Origin: Geopseudomonas aromaticivorans
Lineage (GTDB): Bacteria > Pseudomonadota > Gammaproteobacteria > Pseudomonadales > Pseudomonadaceae
Direction: 5' to 3'
Assembly: GCF_019097855.1 (NCBI RefSeq)
Contig: NZ_JAHRGL010000010.1
Span: 62,001-126,000, forward strand
Length of the DNA stretch: 64,000 nt
Shown piece after piece: positions 59,882 through 64,000 of this stretch. The notes below the pieces were generated by a model that worked only from the letters and a program-made list of their open reading frames with translations, was not told where the DNA came from and did not search any database. The translations under genes and the position numbers were made by a program. Numbering within the stretch: the stretch's first letter is position 1; the number at the start of each line of letters is the position of its first letter.

Positions 59882-61660
59882 CTACTTTTGCCGCACGTAC
59901 TCGCCCGGCGCGTCGGCGACGACCGGGTAACCCTGCTCGGGCGCACCGGTGGCGGGCGCGGCAACCGGCGTCGAGGAGCGCGCCTGCAGCCAGGCGAGCC
60001 ATTCCAGCCACCACGAGTCTTCATGGCGCGGGGCGCTGGCGAGCCAGGCATCGGGGGCGACGTAATTGCCGCCGACCGGCCGCTGCAGCACCTGGTAATG
60101 CCGCCGCGGCCGGCCCGGCTCGCTGACGATGCCGGCGTTGTGGCCGCCGCTGGTCAGCACGAAGGTGATCTCGGTGGGGCTCAGGTAGTGCAGTTTGAAC
60201 ACCGAGCGCCACGGCGCCACGTGGTCCTGGGTGGTGGCGACACAGAACACTGGGGTGTCGATGTCGCTCAGCGACACCGGCCGGCCACCCACCGGGTAGC
60301 GACCCTCGCTGAGGTCGTCGTTGAGGAACAGGCGACGCAGGTACTGGCTGTGCATGCGCGCAGGCATCCGCGTGGCATCGGCGTTCCACGCCATCAGATC
60401 GATCATCTCGGCGCGCTCGCCCATCAGGTATTCGCCGACCATGCGCGACCACAGCAGATCGCTGGAGCGCAGCAGCTGGAAGGCGCCGACCATCTGCCCG
60501 GCGGTGAGGTAGCCGGTTTCGTGCATCTGCGCTTCGAGCAGGCTGACTTCGCTCTCGTCGATGAACAGCGCCAGCTCGCCCGGCTCGGTGAAGTCGGTTT
60601 GGGCGGTGAGCAGGGAGATAGACGCCAGGCGCTCGTCGTTGTCGCGGGCCATCGCGGCCGCGGCGATGGCCAGCAGGGTACCGCCCAGGCAGTAGCCGGT
60701 GGCGTGCACCTTGCGATCGGGAACGATGGCATTGATCGCGTCGAGGGCGGCGAAGAAGCCGAGCTGCAGGTACTCGTCCATGCCGAGGTCGCCGTCCTCG
60801 GCCCCCGGGTTCTTCCAGGACAGGCAGAACACCGTGTGGCCCTGGTCGACCAGGTATTTGACCAGCGAGTTGTGCGGCGACAGGTCGAGGATGTAGTACT
60901 TCATGATCCATGCCGGCACGATCAGGATCGGTTCCGGATGCACGGTGGCGGTGGTCGGGGTGTACTGGATCAGTTCGATCAGGCGGTTCTTCAGCACCAC
61001 CTTGCCTGGGGTCGCGGCGACGTCGCGGCCGACCACGAAGTTCTCGGTGCCGGCCGGTGGATGGCCGGCGGCCAGGCGCTCGGCATCTTCGAGCGCGTGG
61101 ATCATGCCGCGCACCAGGTTGGCGCCGCCGGTGGCGGCGGTGCGCTGCAGCACCAGCGGATTGCTCACCAGGTAGTTGCCGGGGGAGAACATGTCGAGCA
61201 GCTGGCGGGCCGCGAAGGCCACCACTTCCTCGTGGTGGCGCGAGACGCCGCGCACGCCGTGGGTCGCCACCTGCCACCATTCCTGGCTGAGCAGGAACGA
61301 CTGGTGCATCAGGCTGAACGGCCACTGGTGCCATTCCTTGGCCGCGAAGCGCCGGTCGCGCCGTGGCGGCTCGACGCACTCGTGCGCCGGACAGTCGGGC
61401 GAGGCGCTGGCGACTTCACGGACATACTCGAGCAGGCGGCGGGTCTGCTCCAGGCCGAGGTTCAGCAGCTCCAGCTGCTTGCCGGGCGAGCCGGCGAGAT
61501 GACCGGACCAGTCCATCATGGCCAGCAGCAGGCTGATGGGCGATACCGAGCTGTTGGCGCGGGCGATCGCCGCGTGGACCTTGAGATCGAGAGGATTACC
61601 GGCGACACGGGGAACCGAGACGGCCGGGGGAGTCATAGGCTGCAGGGCACTGATGTTCAT
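59882..61660 (-). CDS. phaC: Polyhydroxyalkanoate synthase, class I type
   Basis: A 592-residue PHA synthase that polymerises hydroxyacyl-CoA. The lipase-like box GYCLGG holds C324. The other triad residues are D479 in TTQDHVAPW and H507 in SGGHNAG. Length and the residue spacing match the class I enzyme of Cupriavidus (C319, D480, H508) better than the roughly 560-residue class II synthases usual in Pseudomonas. GGAG precedes the ATG. A phasin gene follows directly. Confidence 0.88.
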   Translation of the reverse strand: MNISALQPMTPPAVSVPRVAGNPLDLKVHAAIARANSSVSPISLLLAMMDWSGHLAGSPGKQLELLNLGLEQTRRLLEYVREVASASPDCPAHECVEPPRRDRRFAAKEWHQWPFSLMHQSFLLSQEWWQVATHGVRGVSRHHEEVVAFAARQLLDMFSPGNYLVSNPLVLQRTAATGGANLVRGMIHALEDAERLAAGHPPAGTENFVVGRDVAATPGKVVLKNRLIELIQYTPTTATVHPEPILIVPAWIMKYYILDLSPHNSLVKYLVDQGHTVFCLSWKNPGAEDGDLGMDEYLQLGFFAALDAINAIVPDRKVHATGYCLGGTLLAIAAAAMARDNDERLASISLLTAQTDFTEPGELALFIDESEVSLLEAQMHETGYLTAGQMVGAFQLLRSSDLLWSRMVGEYLMGERAEMIDLMAWNADATRMPARMHSQYLRRLFLNDDLSEGRYPVGGRPVSLSDIDTPVFCVATTQDHVAPWRSVFKLHYLSPTEITFVLTSGGHNAGIVSEPGRPRRHYQVLQRPVGGNYVAPDAWLASAPRHEDSWWLEWLAWLQARSSTPVAAPATGAPEQGYPVVADAPGEYVRQK

Positions 61661-61840
61661 CTACCGCTCCTCGCTGGGCTCGCAGGAAATCCGCGCAGCG
61701 CGCAGGTCGGCAAGCCGGGGGAGCCAAGTGCGCAGCGGGCGGAGGGCGCGCGAAGCAGGCCGCATCGGGGCTGCCATCGCTGGCCGGATAGATCAGAGCC
61801 TAGCACTAAATCAGGGTAGTTGTGTGCACTGCACAAGCAC

Positions 61841-61870
61841 AAAAAAACCGCCTTGAGCGGCGGTTTTTTT
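61841..61870. terminator. Bidirectional terminator
   Basis: aaaaaaaccgcc (61841-61852) pairs with ggcggttttttt (61859-61870). A seven-base A-run and T-run flank the GC stem, so it works in both directions. It ends the cytochrome c5 transcript 14 bases after its stop. The rest of the 224-base region upstream of phaC shows no gene. Confidence 0.92.
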
Positions 61871-61884
61871 GCGATGCGGCAGAA

Positions 61885-62304
61885 TTACAGGCCGGACATC
61901 TTGTGGATCGCGCCCTTCAGCTCGTCGTCGGAGCAATCCGCGCAGGTGCCCTTCGGCGGCATGGCGTTACGACCAGCGATGGCCGACTTCAGCAGCGCAT
62001 CGAAACCGCCGCGCTCGCCAGCACGGGCTTTCCAGTCGGCGGCGTCGCCGATCTTCGGCGCACCCAGCACGCCGCTGCTGTGGCAGGCGCCGCAGTGCTT
62101 GGCGATGACGTCATCGGCGCTGCGCGCGCCGCCGGCAGCGGCAGCCACGGCACCCACGCCCTTGCACTCCTGGCCGGCGATGCAGACTTCGCCTACCGGC
62201 TTGAGACGCTCGGCGATGTTGTCATCGCTATCGGCCTGGGCACCAACCGCCCACAGGGCCAGCACGGCAGCCTGGGCTGCCAGGAATTTCTTGATCAGGT
62301 TCAC
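61885..62304 (-). CDS. Cytochrome c5
   Basis: A 139-residue periplasmic monohaem cytochrome. The signal peptide ends at VGAQA. The haem site is CGACH at about residues 71-75, and the ligand methionine is in NAMPPKGTCADC, which also holds the disulfide cysteines typical of c5. It starts at a GTG. It acts as an electron carrier to terminal oxidases. It has its own terminator. Confidence 0.93.
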   Translation of the reverse strand: MNLIKKFLAAQAAVLALWAVGAQADSDDNIAERLKPVGEVCIAGQECKGVGAVAAAAGGARSADDVIAKHCGACHSSGVLGAPKIGDAADWKARAGERGGFDALLKSAIAGRNAMPPKGTCADCSDDELKGAIHKMSGL

Positions 62305-62444
62305 CCTTACACCCTCTTTCGTGGCTAGTCACGCCCGGGGCGATGGACCACGCGGGCGCCGCAGTATAACGGCAAAGCCGAGCCGGCCGAAACAAGCCCG
62401 ATGGTCGCAAGGGCTTGACAGCGGTGCGGACGAACGCCGCCCGT

Positions 62445-62993
62445 TCAGAACGTGGCCGGGGTGGTGGCACTGATCAGCCGCGCCGGCTGCTCGAACGGAT
62501 TGCGGAAGCGGTGCGGCTGGTCGCTGCGGAAGTAGTAGCTGTCCCCCGTGTCGAGGATGAACACCGCCTCGCCGACGGTCAGCTCGAGGCGCCCCTCGAC
62601 CAGCATGCCGGCCTCCTCGCCCTCGTGGCTGAGCATTTCCCGGCCGGTGTCGGCGCCCGGCGGATAGGTTTCGTCGAGGAACGCCAGGGTGCGGTTGGGG
62701 AAGGCCCGGCCGACCAGTTTCATGGCCACCGCGCCGCCGCCGATGTCGATCAGCTCGTCGGACTTGTAGACCACCTGAGCCTGGTCGTCGTGCGCCATGT
62801 CCATGGAGAAGAACTCCACCAGCGACATGGGGATGCCGCCCAGCACCTTCTTCAGCGAGCTGATCGAGGGGCTGACGCTGTTCTTCTCGATCATCGAAAT
62901 GGTGCTGTTGGTCACTCCCGCCCGCTTGGCCAGCTCGCGCTGGGACAGACCCTTGAGTTTGCGGATGGCGTACAGACGGGCTCCGACGTCCAA
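62445..62993 (-). CDS. pauR: PauR-like polyamine-responsive regulator (HTH plus cupin)
   Basis: A 182-residue regulator. The N-terminal XRE-type helix-turn-helix is LSQRELAKRAGVTNSTISMIEKN, and the C-terminal cupin domain binds the effector. It closely matches P. aeruginosa PauR, which represses polyamine catabolism. I chose a TTG start at 62993 because GGAGG lies eight bases upstream and the length then equals PauR. An upstream start at 63050 is not supported. Confidence 0.87.
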   Translation of the reverse strand: MDVGARLYAIRKLKGLSQRELAKRAGVTNSTISMIEKNSVSPSISSLKKVLGGIPMSLVEFFSMDMAHDDQAQVVYKSDELIDIGGGAVAMKLVGRAFPNRTLAFLDETYPPGADTGREMLSHEGEEAGMLVEGRLELTVGEAVFILDTGDSYYFRSDQPHRFRNPFEQPARLISATTPATF

Positions 62994-63121
62994 GGCTGGC
63001 GTCCTCCTCGATCGTTCAGGCTGATGGGGTTGTTGCGTATAGCATGGCAACGCCGTGCAGTATTTTCAACAAAGCCGCCGACAGGGCGCGGCGCAGCGCC
63101 GGCCTGCCGGGGCAGCCACGC

Positions 63122-63475
63122 TCACGGCAGCGCAGCGATCACCATCATCTCCACGCGCACCTCCGGCGCGTACAGGCGGGCCTCCACCGTGGCGCGCGCC
63201 GGCGACGCGCCGGGAGCGACCCAGGCGTCCCAAACCTCGTTCATGGCGGCGAAATCGGTGGCGATATCGCGCAGGTAGATGGTGGTCGACAGGATGCGGG
63301 TCTTGTCGGTACCGGCCTCGGCCAGCAGGCGGTCGATGTTGGCCAGGGTTTCGCGGGTCTGCTGGCGGATATCGCCGGACAGGTCGTCGGCCAGCTGCCC
63401 GCCGAGGTGGACGGTGCCGTTGTGGATGACGATCTCGCTGTAGCGCGGCTCGCTGTGCAGGCGGCGGATGGCCAT
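63122..63475 (-). CDS. RidA family protein
   Basis: A 117-residue RidA/YjgF-family enamine-imine deaminase-like protein. The family residues are GGQLADD, QTRETLANIDRLLAEAGTDKTRIL and the arginine in SPARATVEARLYAPEVRVEMM. In P. aeruginosa the homologue sits with dadA and dadX (alanine catabolism), so its natural substrate may be the imino acid formed by alanine dehydrogenase (inference). GGAGA precedes the ATG. It is divergent from the lrp gene. Confidence 0.9.
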   Translation of the reverse strand: MAIRRLHSEPRYSEIVIHNGTVHLGGQLADDLSGDIRQQTRETLANIDRLLAEAGTDKTRILSTTIYLRDIATDFAAMNEVWDAWVAPGASPARATVEARLYAPEVRVEMMVIAALP

Positions 63476-63615
63476 GGGGGAGTCTCCTGGTGGTGGCCCC
63501 GGCGAGTGCGACCGGGACGGGCATGGGAAGCGCTGCGGCAGTGGCTTTCACTGGCGGCGAGGCGCTATTTTGCGACAAATCGCAGAGCAAATGCGCCTCG
63601 GGAGGGGCATTCCCC

Positions 63616-64000
63616 ATGAGCAGTCCGCACAAATCCCGCCGCGACCTGGACCGCATCGATCGCAACATCCTGCGCATCCTGCAGGAGGAGGGGCGGATCT
63701 CCTTCACCGAACTGGGCGAGCGGGTCGGCCTGTCGACCACCCCCTGCACCGAGCGGGTGCGCCGCCTGGAGCGCGACGGGGTGATCCTCGGCTACCACGC
63801 GCGGCTCGATCCGCCGCAGCTGCGCGCCGGCCTGCTGGTGTTCGTCGAGCTGAGCCTGGACTACAAGTCCGGCGACACCTTCGAGGAGTTCCGCCGCGCG
63901 GTGCTGCGCCTGCCGCAGGTGCTGGAATGCCACCTGGTGTCCGGCGACTTCGACTACCTGGTCAAGGCGCGCATCTCGGAAATGGCCTCCTACCGCAAGC
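63616..64000 (+). CDS. lrp: Lrp/AsnC family regulator, N-terminal part
   Basis: The first 128 residues of an Lrp-type regulator, cut by the window edge. The helix-turn-helix is ISFTELGERVGLSTTPCTERVRRLE, followed by the RAM/AsnC effector domain (GLLVFVELSLDYKSGDTFEEF, GDFDYLVKARI). Its position by the ridA/dad region matches the P. aeruginosa regulator of D-amino-acid dehydrogenase and alanine racemase. GGAGG precedes the ATG. Confidence 0.92.
   Translation, partial: MSSPHKSRRDLDRIDRNILRILQEEGRISFTELGERVGLSTTPCTERVRRLERDGVILGYHARLDPPQLRAGLLVFVELSLDYKSGDTFEEFRRAVLRLPQVLECHLVSGDFDYLVKARISEMASYRK

Overview
This window is a Pseudomonas chromosome segment. It is GC-rich and its gene order closely follows the P. 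aeruginosa region that runs from ubiD through rho, trxA, ppx/ppk, hemB, algPQ, dsbH, hemCDXY, algZR, argH, rnk, cyaY, lysA/dapF, xerC, sutA, the glnK-amtB operon, ubiK, comM, rep, cytochrome c5 and pauR to lrp. It differs from P. aeruginosa by several insertions and losses: no cyaA between argH and rnk, an arsenic cluster, a class I-type PHA synthase, and an element inside comM. The species cannot be fixed from the window.

Layout. 1-9,100: ubiD (partial), rho, trxA, ppx facing hemB-ppk, elbB, yaiI. 9,176-17,725: an FTR1 iron permease fused to a cytochrome c domain, a LysE exporter, TerC, an MscS-like channel, a YheS-type ABC-F ATPase, algP, algQ (rsd) and dsbH. 17,860-23,978: the tetrapyrrole operon hemC-hemD-hemX-hemY (minus strand) and the algZ-algR two-component pair. 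24,135-33,842: argH, rnk, cyaY, the small lipoprotein lptM with lysA-dapF-DUF484-xerC-HAD phosphatase-CPBP protease, and sutA. 34,071-37,113: glnK-amtB-amtB2 under an apparent sigma-54/NtrC promoter. 37,586-37,846: ubiK.

The most unusual part is 38,901-45,268. A roughly 6.36-kb AT-rich element is inserted in comM, a gene for a helicase used in natural transformation. Taking out the element and one copy of the CCAG core rejoins comM in frame as a 499-residue protein. The two ends carry 26-base arms in inverted orientation that match at 21 positions. Joined around CCAG they form an imperfect palindrome of 56 bases, which is the form of an attP site for a large serine integrase. Such an integrase is encoded just inside the left end. 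The element also encodes an HUH-endonuclease/Rep-like protein, a double helix-turn-helix protein, a small serine resolvase, a membrane protein, and three proteins I do not recognise, two of them in an overlapping operon.

45,940-64,000: rep helicase, a truncated haemoglobin, an RNA-methyltransferase-like gene, an ArsC-like protein, a CDF cation pump, an arsenic cluster (arsR, a tyrosine phosphatase, gap and arsJ on the minus strand, with acr3 divergent), an RlmN/Cfr-family enzyme, xpt, phaC with a phasin, cytochrome c5, pauR, a RidA protein and the start of an Lrp regulator. ArsJ and the gap product are expected to make and export 1-arseno-3-phosphoglycerate, while Acr3 exports arsenite. Several families of hairpin repeats lie between genes. 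Stretches without genes are under about 300 bases except for the glnK-ubiK region (472 bases, holding the sigma-54/NtrC sites) and 44,152-44,521 in the element.
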